Part shown: positions 36,061 to 48,537 of the stretch, one piece after another
How the letters are laid out: the number at the start of each line of letters is the position of its first letter
Numbering within the stretch: the first letter of the stretch is position 1
Source: Guyanagaster necrorhizus
Lineage: Eukaryota; Basidiomycota; Agaricomycetes; Agaricales; Physalacriaceae
DNA: 64,000 nt
Assembly (NCBI RefSeq): GCF_019112545.1
Contig: NW_025064937.1
Location: 69,656 to 133,655 of the forward strand
Direction: 5' to 3'
Translations under genes and position numbers: made by a program
The notes under the pieces: model-generated
Told to the model about the DNA's origin: nothing
Databases searched by the model: none
What the model saw: the letters and a program-made list of their open reading frames with translations, nothing else

Positions 36061-36779
36061 CTATCCTGCCACTTTAGCCCCCATTAAAAGGATCACATAT
36101 AATTCCTCTCCAGATCCTTGTGTGCATCAATTGCAGTCTATATTCTGTATAATGACAGGACTGTACTAATTTGAAGGTGCTACAGATTAGATTCATACCA
36201 CTATGAGCTTCAAAGACTGCCCAGTAGACAACAAAGAACATCATGTTGATGAGACATTGACCTATGATGGAGTAGACACATTCAGCTCATTGGTATTGGG
36301 GGTGAGTTATCATACTCTACATGCAAGACTGTTATCACAAGAAGCAGCTGTGACATTTGTGAATTTATTTATTCTATGATATATAAGTTATTTTTTGTTT
36401 CTCTATCCCTTCTGACTGGAACCATCACTGCTGATAAGCAACTGTTTCAAATCAGACAAAAATCTGGGAAATTCGATAGATAACAGATTAAATTATGATC
36501 AAGGCTTTCAACCATAGCAAAATGAGTTAGGATTCCCTTTAATGGTAAAGTCAATATATTTTGCTGTGGTCAAAAGTTTATCTGTATCTAATTGTTTCCC
36601 TTGAATTTTGATCAGCACTAATTTGACACCTGCTAGGAGTGTCTGTTAGATTACAGAATTATATTTCAGAATAGGTGATTATACATCCAGTCAGCCTGAG
36701 ACTGGACCAGCTTTGATCTCTAACCCTAGGCATCACATCTTTTACTCTTTCTCTTTCATGATCCCAACATGATCCTCCT

Positions 36780-37975
36780 GCACTTTTTATTGTGGCAGTG
36801 CCCAAATGAACTCATTTTTACCATTTGGCAGGAGGTAATGTGATTTGTACTGCAGTGCAACTGAGGCTGTGAAGTCTCTCTGCCACAATTGACTATAAGG
36901 TAATGTCAAACTCTCTGCAAGATGTCAACAATGATATGCTTGGTGCTATCTGCACCACACTGGGGCAGTCTGAAGTACATGGTTACTTGCTCTTATGCCC
37001 ACTGTCCTAATCTCATACAGCTACAGAAAATTGTACTTGTAAACAAATGACTGAGAGAGATTTCTCTGCCAATGCCCTTTTGGCAGGTGCACATCAACTG
37101 TGAATATTGCAAGGATGTGTGGAAATTAGCAACAGAGAATGTTGAAAGGCTGCTGGCTTCAACAGTTTTTGATGCTGTTGTCAGCCAGAATAGATGATGT
37201 TTTTAGGGCAAACTCAGATGTAACTAATAATCAAAGCACAATAGATTTCTTCAGACCTGTGTTTTGAATAGTATGAATGAGTCTATGATGCCCTCTGTTC
37301 TAGCCAGTTGACTTGCCAAATTTCTGTCTGCACTCTTCCACCAGTTGCACACTCTCATCTTCAGCATTGATGAGGCACAGGCTCAGTACTTCAACAATGA
37401 ATTTTGAGAGTTGGGCATCAAGCTCTCTACTATCACCTCTCTTATGATTGATGCTTACTGTGATTTCATAGTCCCTCTTTGTCCCAACATTGAACATGTG
37501 GCAATATATGGTTGTTTGTAGTCTCTTTTGAACCATGATGGGACCTCCAGAGAGCATTCACTTAGGCTAATTGCTGCAGCAAAAGAAGCAAAAAGCTGTA
37601 GTACTTTGAGAAGTTTGAAAGGTGGTCAGTCATTTTGTTTCAGAGTGAGCTAGCAAGTTCATCTCACTATTACCACTAGATTTCACTGTGTTCTAAGCCA
37701 TCTATAGCACAATGCTCTATGAGAAAAGTAGCCCTAGACAGTGCTCATATCATAGATAGTCTTCTGGCTTATCTATCATCTCATTGCCACTGTCAATACT
37801 CCACTTATAATGATGACTTATCAGACTCTTGTTCCTGTCCTGAGTCAGTTCAAGAGATTGAAAATACTTGGACTGGTGTCTGCTTCTCTCCTGGATGTAG
37901 ATTTTGATTTTCTAAGAATTGCAAATACATGCATAAGACCTGGTAGTCAGAAAATGCTTAAAAGAAGGCAGAAGC
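36780..37975 (+). pseudogene. F-box/LRR-like pseudogene, CpG-decayed copy, 5' part
   Basis: Begins with PNELIFTIWQE (F-box-like start, about 36,795) and continues through TLIFSIDEAQAQYFNNEF, LMIDAYCDFIVPLCPNIEHV and KVALDSAHIIDSLLAYL, parallel to the minus-strand copy at 11,830-12,760. It ends at the GAAGC target site (37,971-37,975) of the gypsy insertion. Compared with the other copy it has lost nearly all CpGs; for example AGGCGCCGATCAT has become AAGCATCAATCAT (same strand). Confidence 0.6.
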
Positions 37976-38504
37976 TGTTATGATTTTTCCTATTTTCTTT
38001 TCTTTTTCCTTTCTTTTTCCTCGAAAATGACCTCTATCTTTGCTTAGTCAGAGCACTTAGGCCAGCGCTTAGGACCATGGAAATGCTTAGCTCAGTAGCC
38101 CAGTTGGTCACTCTCATAGCACATTGCTGTGTGCTGTGAAGAGAGAGACAACGCTCCTTTTGTCCCACCTTGTACTGCAATGATATTGAGCACAACAGCA
38201 AGACAACAGCTTTTGTGGAGAGCCTGGCAACAGCAAGGGTAACAGCTCTACAGCAGACAATATCTTTTGTGAACAGATATTAATAGCCAGATAACAGAAC
38301 AGTATTTAAGTAGCTTAGTTCTCGCTGTAATACCTCAGTCTTGAACTAAAGTTTATTCTCTACCATTCTATCTCGAGCAACTTGCAATTGCCTTGACTAC
38401 ACACCTCTGTTGACACATCAGTGAACTCAGTCAGTCTAACCTGAAGTGCAAGGTTCTGAACTGTTTATCATGTGTTAATAGTCACATGGAGCTTGGGCTT
38501 AACA
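37976..38504 (+). repeat. E1 5' LTR
   Basis: 529 bp, TGTTATGATTTTTCC...GGGCTTAACA. A TATA box TATTTAAG is at 38,303-38,310. The presumed transcription start region, AGTCTTGAACTAA at 38,337-38,349, lies 26 nt downstream of it. Many differences from the 3' LTR are CpG transitions. Confidence 0.9.
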
Positions 38505-38505
38505 A

Positions 38506-38518
38506 TTAGTTTGAGACT
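38506..38518 (+). promoter_or_regulatory. E1 primer-binding site, self-priming type
   Basis: TTAGTTTGAGACT starts 2 nt after the LTR end. Its reverse complement AGTCTCAAACTAA matches LTR 38,337-38,349 (AGTCTTGAACTAA) at 11 of 13 positions. The two mismatches form a TG/CA dinucleotide, which is what decay of a former CG would leave on each copy. No tRNA 3'-end complement starting with TGG is seen here. This is the arrangement known from Tf1-type self-primed retrotransposons. Confidence 0.6.
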
Positions 38519-38713
38519 TCTCATTCCCTTCCTCAAGCCCAATTGTGCTGAGGAACCGAATGCCTCCTGCCCTCAATCCTTCTGATCCAAACTTTACCCA
38601 CAAGTTCTTTGAACTCTTGGCTTCTATTATAGAAATCTTGATTGGTCTTCTGGTGATCATACAGCTGTGCCATGGATGCCAATCGATCATAGCTTGGACA
38701 ATCAGACACTATC

Positions 38714-41700
38714 ATGAATTCCAATGCATTTGAACCATCCTCTGAAATGTTATGCCAGACCTCCCCCTCCATGACATCCCTGCCTCTGCCTGACAGTCTT
38801 TCCGACCCACCGAAGGAACCAACCCAGAAAGTGTCCCTGGGAGCTCAGCTCAAGGGCATACTAGGGAAGAAGAAGAGGAGCAGCATCAGCAGCACACATA
38901 CTCCCTGTGACCTCCAACAGCAGTCATCTGAAACCCTGACAACCCTTGGGCTGCAGGGTTTCGACGACCCAGACCCGACACCTCCATCCTGTCCCCCCAG
39001 CACAGTATCCCAGCAACCAGGCCAGCAACCCCCATCTCTAGCACCGGCCTTGGGCACCATGCTAGAGACTCTCTGGATGCCCCACAGATGGCTCGAGGGA
39101 CCAGAAGTCCCAGGGGCCGAGGGTCTTGACATACCCCATCTATACAACACAGCAGCATTAACAACAGAGATGACACCTATTGGAACGATGACAACAGCAA
39201 CGAGCACCACTGGTGGCAAACCGCTGCTGTCGAGGCCGACAGGGTGGAGCGCCACCCAGTTGGCAGTGATACTGGCCGAGCAGAAAGCGTACGAGCGGTA
39301 CCAAGCAGAACATGGCCAACCAGTCCAGTTGTCCTGGGGCCTGCAAGAGTGAGCCTGGTACGATGTGCCAGAGACTTTTCCGAGCACTGGCAGAACCAGA
39401 CACATATCAACAATGAGATTACGAGGGAGAATGCCCTCTTTGGGAGGTACCTCTGGGCACAAGCAGCAGAGGAGTGCAGGAGAGGCAAGAGAGGTAGTCA
39501 GACCACAACCTATGTCCAAACCACCACCCCCGACTTGCCCTTTAGGGAACCTGCCACTCCCACCACTGAGTCTGACCCCTGGGCCAACTACCACAAGGAA
39601 GAGGCCCAGCTCCACCTTGACAACAACCATCCATTATCTTACAGGACCGATACCATTGCAGAGACAGAGGACATCCCAGTCTGGGGAGATGGAATTCCAG
39701 CCAAGAGAGGCACCATCAGAGGAGACGATGAGGGTATCGACCCCACTGGTGATCTCAAGAGGTTCCTTGATGGGGCCTTCATGGCTCTTTTCTTCAATCC
39801 AAAGTTTTACAGAAACTTCCGCTGGTATTGCAGAGCAATAGTGCCAGGAGCAACAACAAGCATTGAGGAGCCACTGGAGCAGCCCGAATGACAGCCTGCT
39901 CCTCACCCCAGACCCAGTGACACCAGACCCAGTATGCAGCCCCAGCCCAACCGAACTGGTAGTTTATGACCTGCTCGGCAGTTCCCTCCTTGAGGATGAG
40001 GAGGGAACCGATGCAGACAATGAGGCTGAGGAGGTGGACCCCCATCAGGAGAGTGGGGATCTGCTCTCTAGCTGGAAGGAGAAATTCAAGCCAATGATAG
40101 AGGAAGAATTACAATGAGAGGCACACAAAGCGAGGGAGGAGGAGTTTACTCGGTTATACCAAGAGCAGGTAGCCGAGTTATGGAAGGATGATCTTTGGCT
40201 AAGATTGTCCTTAGGACAAAGGTATACTTTCGTGGATTTCATTGAAAAAGAGGAGATTTTACAGTATGTGGCCACTGAGCAGGCCATTTTTAACTTTAAT
40301 CAAAGATATCCACATTACCAGATGGGACCATTACCACCATACAAGCCAAAATACAGTGGAAGAATGGCACCAAGGATGTGGACACCAAGTGTAATGCCAT
40401 CCAAACTGGCAGACATGGCATCTTTGATCCAAACGGCATCATCCTGATACTCATTCACCACATCAGCCATCTAAAGCATGGCATCTCAGCTTGCCAGGAG
40501 CTGACCACAGGCAGCCTGGCAGTATCCTGGCTCATGGAGACTGCCACCCTTTTCACGACCCTTTGCTGGACAGCCACCCCCAGATGAAGCCAAAGGCAGT
40601 GGAGAACCAGTACCTGAGCTGCCTCCCCCAACCGAAGACAACCCTGAGATGCTTGCCCAGGGCTGGACCATCAGGAATGGGAGGATTGTGCGAAAGGAAG
40701 TCCCCAAGCCAGGGAGTCCCATCACTGATGACAGATCTCTTCACTTGTTCCCAGGACCTCCCAAGGGATGGGCACAGCTGTCTCATGGCAGACTCCTGAA
40801 CCCGATGCCTGTCCTCAATGCTGCCGCCCAAATTCTTCAGGTCAAACCAATCCTTTGCACTGAACCCTGCCTCTTCTGAGGAGCATCCAATGACATTAAC
40901 CGATTCCTGGTTGACTGTGACCAGTACTTCCAGGTGTTCACCCCATATTTCCTTGCCGACATGTACAAAGTAATGTTTGCTGTCACCCACATGGCAGACA
41001 AGGCCAAAGTGTGGTGGGTCCTAATCGCCCCCACTTTCTGGTCCACTACCAGAGACCATCATTGATACTCCACATGGCCGGTCTTCAAACAAATGATCAG
41101 GGATAAGTTCATGGACTCTGCGGTCCAAGAAGTCCACAAACAGAAGATGAAGGAGTTCAAGATGGCTGGAAAGCTGGCCACAGACTACTTCGATGAATTG
41201 GAATGACTCGGCACACTCGCCAGAGTCTGGGAAGACGTTGCCAACATGGGACGAATGGTCGAATATATGAAAATGGGATTATCATCCCATTACCTCATAA
41301 CCATCTCAGATATTGGCCAGGATATTCCCGTCGGCTATGATGAATGGAAGAACCAAATCATCACCATGTACAAGAAATGGCAGTGACAGAAGGCAGAAGT
41401 GACTACCTTGGCCTATGGCCATCGAAGTCAGAGACAGGGACAGGGCCTGAGGCCTCCCACTTCTGGCACAACCACATCCACCAAGCCTGGCGGCTCGACC
41501 CCAACTTCTTACGGAACAAAGCAAACCGGTACAGGCATGATATATACCAGAACGGGTCAGCTGATGGATGTGGACCACCTCAAGAAGGGGGGGAAATGTT
41601 TCAATTGTGGCCAGAAGGGCCACATGGCATGAAACTGCCCTCAGAAGAAAAACAAGTGCATGTGAGAAGAGATCCAGGTGCAGATCAATGAATTGATGAA

Positions 41701-41764
41701 AGAAGACAAAGACCTTGGGCATGATGACAAGCCTGAGGAGGTAAAAGACCAGGCTGAACAGTGA
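38714..41764 (+). pseudogene. E1 gag region, decayed
   Basis: The first frame (from 38,714, MNSNAFEPSSEMLCQ) is a Pro/Ser/Thr-rich extension. After frame changes at 39.2-40.2 kb the conserved gag core is read at 40,883-41,390 (SNDINRFLVDCDQYFQVF, then VFKQMIRDKFMDSAVQ). It is followed by the CCHC zinc knuckle CFNCGQKGHMA-x-NC at 41,597-41,640, where x is a TGA; element E2 keeps the sense reading HMAKEC there. The gag frame ends at TGA 41,762-41,764. Gag would form the virus-like particle and bind RNA. Confidence 0.7.
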
Positions 41765-44700
41765 GCGATTCCACTGTCTCAGTCAGAGAAATGAGTAATG
41801 GGTCATATTCTGCTGGACAGACTGACATTTCATCTTCTGTAGTATTATCCCCTATGCCTAAATTATGCATGCATTCGAATATACCCAACCCTATTACTCA
41901 GACCCCAGAATCGCCTAAGGAACCGACTTCAACAACTCAAGTGCTGACAAAGGGCCAAAGAAGGGCAGAGAGCCCCAAAGGTGCATCTTCATCGAAAGTT
42001 CATCAAACTAAAAATATAAAACAGACTCAACTGCCTTCAGACCGAACAGGGGCAGAGGGCCCCACAACATGGCTTAAACCATTCGATACTGAATGAACAT
42101 GGTGAGCCATCAAGGATGCTAAGGATGAAGCAACGGCAAAAGCCGTACTCAAAAATTGGGTACACAAGACCTGAGCCAAAGAAGTGATCAACAAGATGAT
42201 CACTGGAATGAAAGCTGCAGAGCAGTGTCGAGCCCTGGAATGGCTGGATGAATTACATGGACCATGAAAATTCATCTGACATACCAAATCCCCAGGGCAC
42301 GACCTATTGACCAAGGCCCAGATCAAGATGTTAATGTCCCAATCAACCCATGCAGTCACTGCTTTGATCAACAGCAGCTGCATGGGAAGCAGCATTAATT
42401 GAGCCTTCATCAACAGGCACAAATTGCCTACTAGGGCAACAGCAGCACCTATTCCTGTCTACAATGCAGATGGGACCAAAAACCAAGCTGGTTCGATCAC
42501 CGAATATGTCAAGCTTAGACTCACTATTGGTGACCATTCAGAACGAATTGACCTGGCAGTAACTGATCTAGGAACCAAAGAAATATTCCTTGGGCATGAT
42601 TGGCTCATCAGACATAATCCGCTAATCAATTGGAAGACTGGACACATCACCTTTGTCTAATGCCAATGTCAGGGAATCCTGTTTGAATTACCAGATAATG
42701 ACCCCGAAGATCGATGGGATGAAGAAATGGAAGATGGAGAAACAATCCTTGCTGTCGACCCCCAAAGGGCCATTAACATTAAAGCAACACACCATGCTAA
42801 TGACCTAGTGGCAAGGGTGAATGTGGAGAAGGAGAAGAAAATGTTTGAGGAAATAGTACCCATGTGGGCCTGCAACTTTCAGGATTTGTTCAAAAAAGAA
42901 AGTTTTGATGAACTACCTGATGCGAAGCCCTGAGACCATGCTATTGAACTAATCCCTAACTCCAATGCCAACTTAGATTGCAAGTGTTATCCACTTAGCA
43001 ATAACGAACAACAGGAACTAGACAAGTTCCTCGAAGAAAACTTATCCAGTGGGAGGATCCGACCATCAAAGTCACCAATGGCATCACCCTTCTTTTTCAT
43101 CAAAAAGAAGGATGGGAAACTCTGACCAGTACAGGACTATCGAAAGCTAAACAAGATGATGATCAAGAATCATTATCCACTTCCTTTGATTGCAGAGCTA
43201 ATGGACAAACTCTATGGTGCCAAATATTATACCAAATTAGACATTCGATGAGAGTATAATAACGTGTGCATCAAAGAAGATGACGAATGGAAGGCCACCT
43301 TTTGGACCAACCATGGTCTATTCAAACTAATGGTAATGTTCTTTGGACTCACCAATTCACCAGCCACCTTCCAGTGGATGATGAACGACATCTTCAAAGA
43401 TCTCATTGCCACAGGGAAGGTGACGATCTACTTGGATGACATCCTCATTATGACCAAAACCAAGGAGGAGCACCAAAGGATAGTATGACAAGTACTATCC
43501 TTAATGAGGAAACGTTGACTTTTCCTCAAAGCTGAGAAGTGTGAGTTCGAAGTATTGGAAACAGAATACCTTGGCGTCATTATCAGTGAAGGGAGCATTC
43601 GGATGGATCCCATCAAGATAGTGGGAGTAACCAAATGGCCAGAACCAACCAAGAAAAAGGAATTGCAATCCTTTTTGGGATTCACCAACTTCTACCGATG
43701 GTTCATTCAGGACTACAGCAAAATAGTCAGACCAATGATGCAATTAACCGGAAATTCCCCATGGACTTGGGGAATTTCTCAACGGGAAGCATTTAATGAC
43801 CTTAAACACTGATTAGCTGAAGACATCATCCTGGCAATCTCCAGCCAAGATGGGAGGTTCTGAGTCAAAGCAGACTCAAGCGAAGGGGCCATCGGAGCGG
43901 TACTCTCCCAGGAACAAGATGGCAGATGGCAACCAGTTGCCTTTATGTCAAAAGCGCTCACCATAATGGAATGCAACTATGAGATCTATAATAAAGAGCT
44001 TCTCACTATAATGCTCGCCCTTGCTGAATGGCAGCATTATCTCATTGGAGCCAACCAGATATTCGAGATCTGGACCGATCATCAGAATCTATGATACTTC
44101 CAACAACCCCAAAAGCTTAATCGCCGACAAGCTAGATGGGTCACAGAACTATCACAGTACAAATATACACTCCATCACAAAGCTGGAGTAGTGAACAAGA
44201 AAGCTGATTTCCTCAGCCACAGGGCAGATCATAACCAAGGAGGAGACAACAACAAGGAGGTTGTCTTACTATGGCCGGAGCACTTCTGGGCAATGATCAT
44301 GCCCACAGAAGAGATGCATGAACACATCAAAAGCACCACTCAGGATCCTCACAAGTGGGATCAAAGAATCGCCCCATCACTCAACCATGAGCGAGGGCTG
44401 AAAAAGGAAGAGGGATTGATCCATTATGATGAATGGATCTACATCCCAAGGGATCAAAGACTGTGGGGTGATATCATCACCATATGTCATGATCATGTGA
44501 CTGCTGGACACCCTGGGATCACTAAAACAAAGGAATTAGTCCTGAGGGAGTATTGGTGGCCAAAAATAGACTATGATATCACCTGATATGTCAAGGCTTG
44601 TGAAGTTTGCCAGTGAGGCAAGACTTCAACACAACCCAGAGCAGCCCCACTGCACCTGAATGAAGTCCCTTTATCACCATGGACCCATGTTTCGGTAGAT

Positions 44701-46044
44701 ATGATAACTGGACTTCCCGAAAGTGATGGCTATGACATGATCATCATCATAGTTGATCACTTCTCGAAGGCAATCATTCCGATCACCTGTTCCACAGAAT
44801 TGACATCCAAAGGATGGGCAAAGATACTACGAGACGAGGTCTATGCGAAGTATGGCATGCCTCAGGTAGTAATTTCGGATAGAGGACCACAATTCATCTC
44901 CAAGTTCCTGGATGATTTGTACTGACTCCTCAATATCAAAAGGAATGCTTCCACAGCATATCACCCACAGACCGACGGCTAAACGGAATGGGCCAATCAA
45001 GAAATAGAAAAGTACTTGTGACTTTTCATCAGTTACTGACAAGATGACTGGATGGAATGGCTGGCACTGGCAGCATTCCAACACAACAACAGGATTCACT
45101 CAGCAATGGGTAAAACACCCTTCTTTGTGAATTATGGGCGAAACCCTCCAATACAGCAGACAGGACGGTTTCACACAACAATACTGGCATCAATGGACTT
45201 TGCAACTACAATGACAAAGATCCATGAAGAAACAAAGGTGGCCCTCGAAAAAGCTGCTTCAACAATGAAGAAGCAGTATGACAAGCACCGACAGGCAGCA
45301 CATGAATATTCAACCAATGATAGAGTCTGGTTGGATACTACGAATCTTCATCTGCCAAGGCCAAAACAAAAACTGGCAGACAAATGGACAGGTCTATTCA
45401 AAATCATCGCCAAAATTGGCAAATCCACATACAAATTGCAACTTCCGGCAACCTGGAGAATCCATAATGTTTTCAATGAAACATTACTAACTCTATACAT
45501 GGCACTGGCCTTTCCAAACCAGGAAAAACCACCTCCACCACCAGCAGAACTCATTGATGATGAAGAACACTATGAAATCGATGAGGTGCTTAACCACAAA
45601 ACCTGAAAGGTTAAAGCATGAGGCAGAGGCATGAAAACAACCATTGACTATTTAGTCAGCTGGAAAGGATATGGGCCAGAATCAAACCAATGGGTCAACG
45701 AAAAATACATGAATGTGGAAGAGGCAATTCAGGATTACAAACACAGGATCAATAACTTGGACAGAAAGGGGGTCATGTTCAATATTATATCTGCAAAACA
45801 GATGACAGGGACAACAGGAAGGGAGATGATATCTAGCCAGATATACAACAACCAACCTGCCGACAGCAGAGGACATGTTAGAGAGGATGATGATGATGAC
45901 CCTGCAATGGGCGAGCCAGAAATGGTGGGGACATACAGTGAAGAGCAATGTACCACACCTTCGACTCATTTGAAGCCTGCCATTGAAACGATGAGAGGTC
46001 CAGCAGATCGGCCACCTCCTTCAAGCTGGAAAGACTTACTCTAA
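41692..46044 (+). pseudogene. E1 pol region (PR-RT-RH-IN-chromodomain), single frame with TGA stops
   Basis: One reading frame, -1 relative to gag, runs without an indel from about 41,761 to 46,044. Protease region: TALINSSCMGSSIN at 42,358-42,400, with Asn where the catalytic Asp of DSG is expected. Reverse transcriptase 42,930-43,500: [20 protein letters not shown] and intact YLDDIL at 43,426-43,440. RNase H and the integrase zinc finger (HVTAGHPGITKT ... CEVCQ) follow, then integrase core motifs VDMITGLP, VISDRGPQFIS and NQEIEKYL. A chromodomain at about 45,571-45,750 (YEIDEVLNHK ... YLVSWKGYGPESNQWV) follows. About twenty in-frame TGA and two TAA interrupt it. Most TGA sit where relatives have Arg, a few where they have Trp. 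Confidence 0.85.
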
Positions 46045-46081
46045 CTTAACCATCAGGACAATGGTCTTAAGGAGGGGGTAA

Positions 46082-46228
46082 TATTACGATTTTTCCTATT
46101 TTCTTTTCTTTTTCCTTTCTTTTTCCTCAAAAATGACCCCTATCTTTGCTTAGTCAGGGCACTTAGGCCAGCACTTAGGACCATGGGAATGCTTAGCTCA
46201 GCAGCCCAGTCAGTCACTCTCATAGCAC
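46082..46228 (+). repeat. E1 3' LTR, left part
   Basis: TATTACGATTTTTCC... matches the first ~147 bp of the 5' LTR and stops at CTCTCATAGCAC, where the nested insertion begins. Here the CpG in TTACGATT is retained while the 5' LTR has TTATGATT. Confidence 0.85.
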
Positions 46229-47998
46229 TGAAGAGGTTCTAAACATGTGCAATGTGATTGTGGGGACAGCAGAGCGTTTTCCACTGACCACACTCACACC
46301 AACACACACACAAAACTCTTAGTTCGTGGGGGGATTATAATGCGATAAAAGTAGCAATCAACAAATATAATTGTCTTCCTTAATGAGATCACAGTATGCA
46401 AATGGCAATAGCATGCTTACAACAGTCCGAGGTCTTTCTAAGTCTCAAAGCTTTTCATTTTATCAAAACAAGAGGTGGCAATGGGTGTTGCTGGGCCTTA
46501 AGGCAAAGGGTACTGCAACTCGATACAATACATCGAAACACTCCTTCAAAACTCTCAAATGGTTCCAAGCACAGCTCAGATCAACTCAATTCCCTAACAC
46601 ACACAATACACAACTCAAAGCTTTGTGCTCTAAGCCAAAAACCAACCACAAACATGTCCACAAGTGACCAAATGCACAGATCCCTGTTCACAAGTTTCCA
46701 AACCGATCATAGACCCACAGGATTCAAACCTATGCAATCCAGAGACACAAACACAATAAAACCCCATCCAACAGACCAAAGGGTTTGAACCTCTGCCACC
46801 TGTAGCACCGAGCATCACAAATACCTCAAAAACTCAAGATGATGCCCTTCAGACACCGCTCTCTTATTCTCAGGTTAGAGCGCAATCCAAAAACTTCTTA
46901 TCAAACTGGGCTTAAGTCCCTCACGAGCTTTGATGCCTCACTTAGTTCTCACAGCTCTCTCAAGGGTATTCAATAATAGGTTTATTCTCTTGCCCAAAGT
47001 TACAAACACAAACCCAGAGCTAGAGTGCCAGGCTTTCTGTGCCCAATACACTGCAACTGTGGGGGTTGGAAAACTTTCCCCCTCCAGCCATACAAGGCCA
47101 TATTTAAATGCTCTACTATGGTACTTACTAATACAATCCTACTATGGTATCCTCAAAGTGCAGGACTCTGTGCTGGATCCTGCTGGTATTACTCACACGC
47201 ATGTCGCAGTTGCTGCACTTATTCTCTTCCAGGCGACGACTGTGCCTGCTGTTTCTTTACTAGCTGACATCAGCTAGCTGGCCTCGCCAGGTCTACTCGC
47301 TTTCTTATCTCCCTGGTGACATTTCTGACAGTGGTAAACTGTCCCAGACCCCCGGAGTTATTTCTCATGCCAAGAGCCAGCCACAATGGCTATGTTCTGC
47401 TTTCCTGTGTCCAACCAGTCATTCCATCTGACTCACTAAAGGTGCCACTTCTCAGTACAATGTGGAGTCCCTCGCTGTGTTATGCACACTAAGGCACCAT
47501 ATGTATGCATGCAAGGCTCAGGGCAGTATCCATGCTATTCATTCCTGGGGTAATATTCCTCTACTTGTTAGCTTGTTGTCATCATGCTATCTCTCTGTTT
47601 GGTACCCATTTACTCAGATACCTTTCTTTGGGTCTCAGTTCTCTGTTCTAAGGCATGTCCCATCAGTGCATCAATGGCTGTGCATCTTTGATCAATGTGA
47701 TCAGAATTGCCGATCATATTTCGATCATAGTCTTTTTATTTTTAGCATGCCCTTGTATAATAGTATTGGCGCACTTAGGGCTAAGTTCTGGGACCTCACA
47801 TGCAGCCTAACCCCTCTGGTATTAGTCTGTTACTAGGCCATGCACTCTGCTTATTGTTACTCCAGTTTATCATTATGATAGCGAGGTTTCTGTGTGCTCC
47901 AGTCCTATTTTCTGTTACATGCTTACTGGCCTGGAATGCGGCCCATGTATTCGCAATTTTCACAATTTTACATGCCTGAACAAGGAGAGGGCATGTCA
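46229..47998 (-). mobile_element. 1.8-kb TG...CA insertion, probably an LTR or LTR-like unit in reverse
   Basis: Interrupts the E1 3' LTR. Read on the minus strand it starts TGACATGCCCTCTCC and ends CCTCTTCA, the TG...CA ends of an LTR. A diverged second copy occupies roughly 49,180-51,288, sharing the CCAAAGGGTTTGAACCTCTG block, CAGAGCT.GAGTGC, ACTGCAACTGTRGGGG and the terminal GGGCATGTCA. There is no clean target-site duplication; about 6 bp of the LTR are missing at the junction. No protein domain is seen, so it is a solo LTR or a non-autonomous element. Confidence 0.55.
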
Positions 47999-48378
47999 GC
48001 GTGTTGCTGTGAAGAGAGAGACAACACTCCTTTTGTCCCACCTTGCACTGCAATGATAACAAGCACAACAGCAAGACAACAGCTTTTGTGGAGAGCCTGG
48101 CAACAGCAAGGGTAACAGCTCTACAGCAGACAATATCTTTTGTGAACAGATATTAATAGCCAGATAACAGAACAGTATTTAAGTAGCTTAGTTCTCGCTG
48201 TAATACCTCAGTCTTGAACTAAAGTTTATTCTCTACCATTCTATCTCAAGCAACTTGCAATTGCCTTGACTACACACCTCTGTTGACACATCAGTGAACT
48301 CAGTCAGTCTAACCCAAAGTGTGAGGTTCTGAACTGTTTATCATGTGTTAATAGTCATGTGGAGCTTGGGCTTAACAG
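47999..48378 (+). repeat. E1 3' LTR, right part
   Basis: Resumes at GTGTTGCTGTGAAGAG and runs to GGGCTTAACA, followed by the GAAGC duplication at 48,379-48,383. It contains the same AGTCTTGAACTAA start region (48,210-48,222). Confidence 0.85.
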
Positions 48379-48537
48379 AAGCAGGTGGATGCAGCAAACA
48401 TGTGGATTGTGAACATGGTATTTCACACTTGCATCAATGTTGATGTTCTCATTCTCAGCAATATTGACAAGATGACCATTATCAGAGGATAGAGAAGGTG
48501 AATTCAAGACATCCAATAGTGTGTTGAGGAATATCTG
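48379..48537 (+). pseudogene. F-box/LRR-like pseudogene, CpG-decayed copy, 3' part
   Basis: Continues the interrupted copy: AGGTGGATG then GTGAACATGGTATTTC, AATGTTGATGTTCTC and GAATTCAAGACATCCAAT, matching the reverse complement of 11,830-11,960. Homology ends at about 48,537. Confidence 0.6.

Larger units (their letters stand above)
37976..48378 (+). mobile_element. Ty3/gypsy chromovirus E1 with nested insertion in its 3' LTR
   Basis: Full-length LTR retrotransposon: 5' LTR 37,976-38,504, gag, pol and chromodomain, and a 3' LTR split as 46,082-46,228 and about 47,999-48,378. The target-site duplication GAAGC is present at 37,971-37,975 and 48,379-48,383. The flanking F-box pseudogene resumes in register after it (AAAAGAAGGCAGAAGC|AGGTGGATG). 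The LTR ends are TGTTA...TAACA. The domain order PR-RT-RH-IN-chromodomain is that of the chromovirus branch of Ty3/gypsy. Coding capacity is destroyed by many in-frame TGA codons, so it is not autonomous now. Confidence 0.9.

Noticed and set aside
41761..46044. TGA used as a sense codon (reassignment or systematic readthrough) in E1
   Set aside because: The TGA codons replace both Arg and Trp, host genes use TGA as a normal stop (DLH, TKL kinase, ALDH), and direct CGA/TGA pairs between E1 and E2 fit CpG decay.
48001..48378. A separate solo LTR at 48.0-48.4 kb
   Set aside because: It is the right half of the E1 3' LTR: sequence continues from 46,228 and it is followed by the matching GAAGC duplication.
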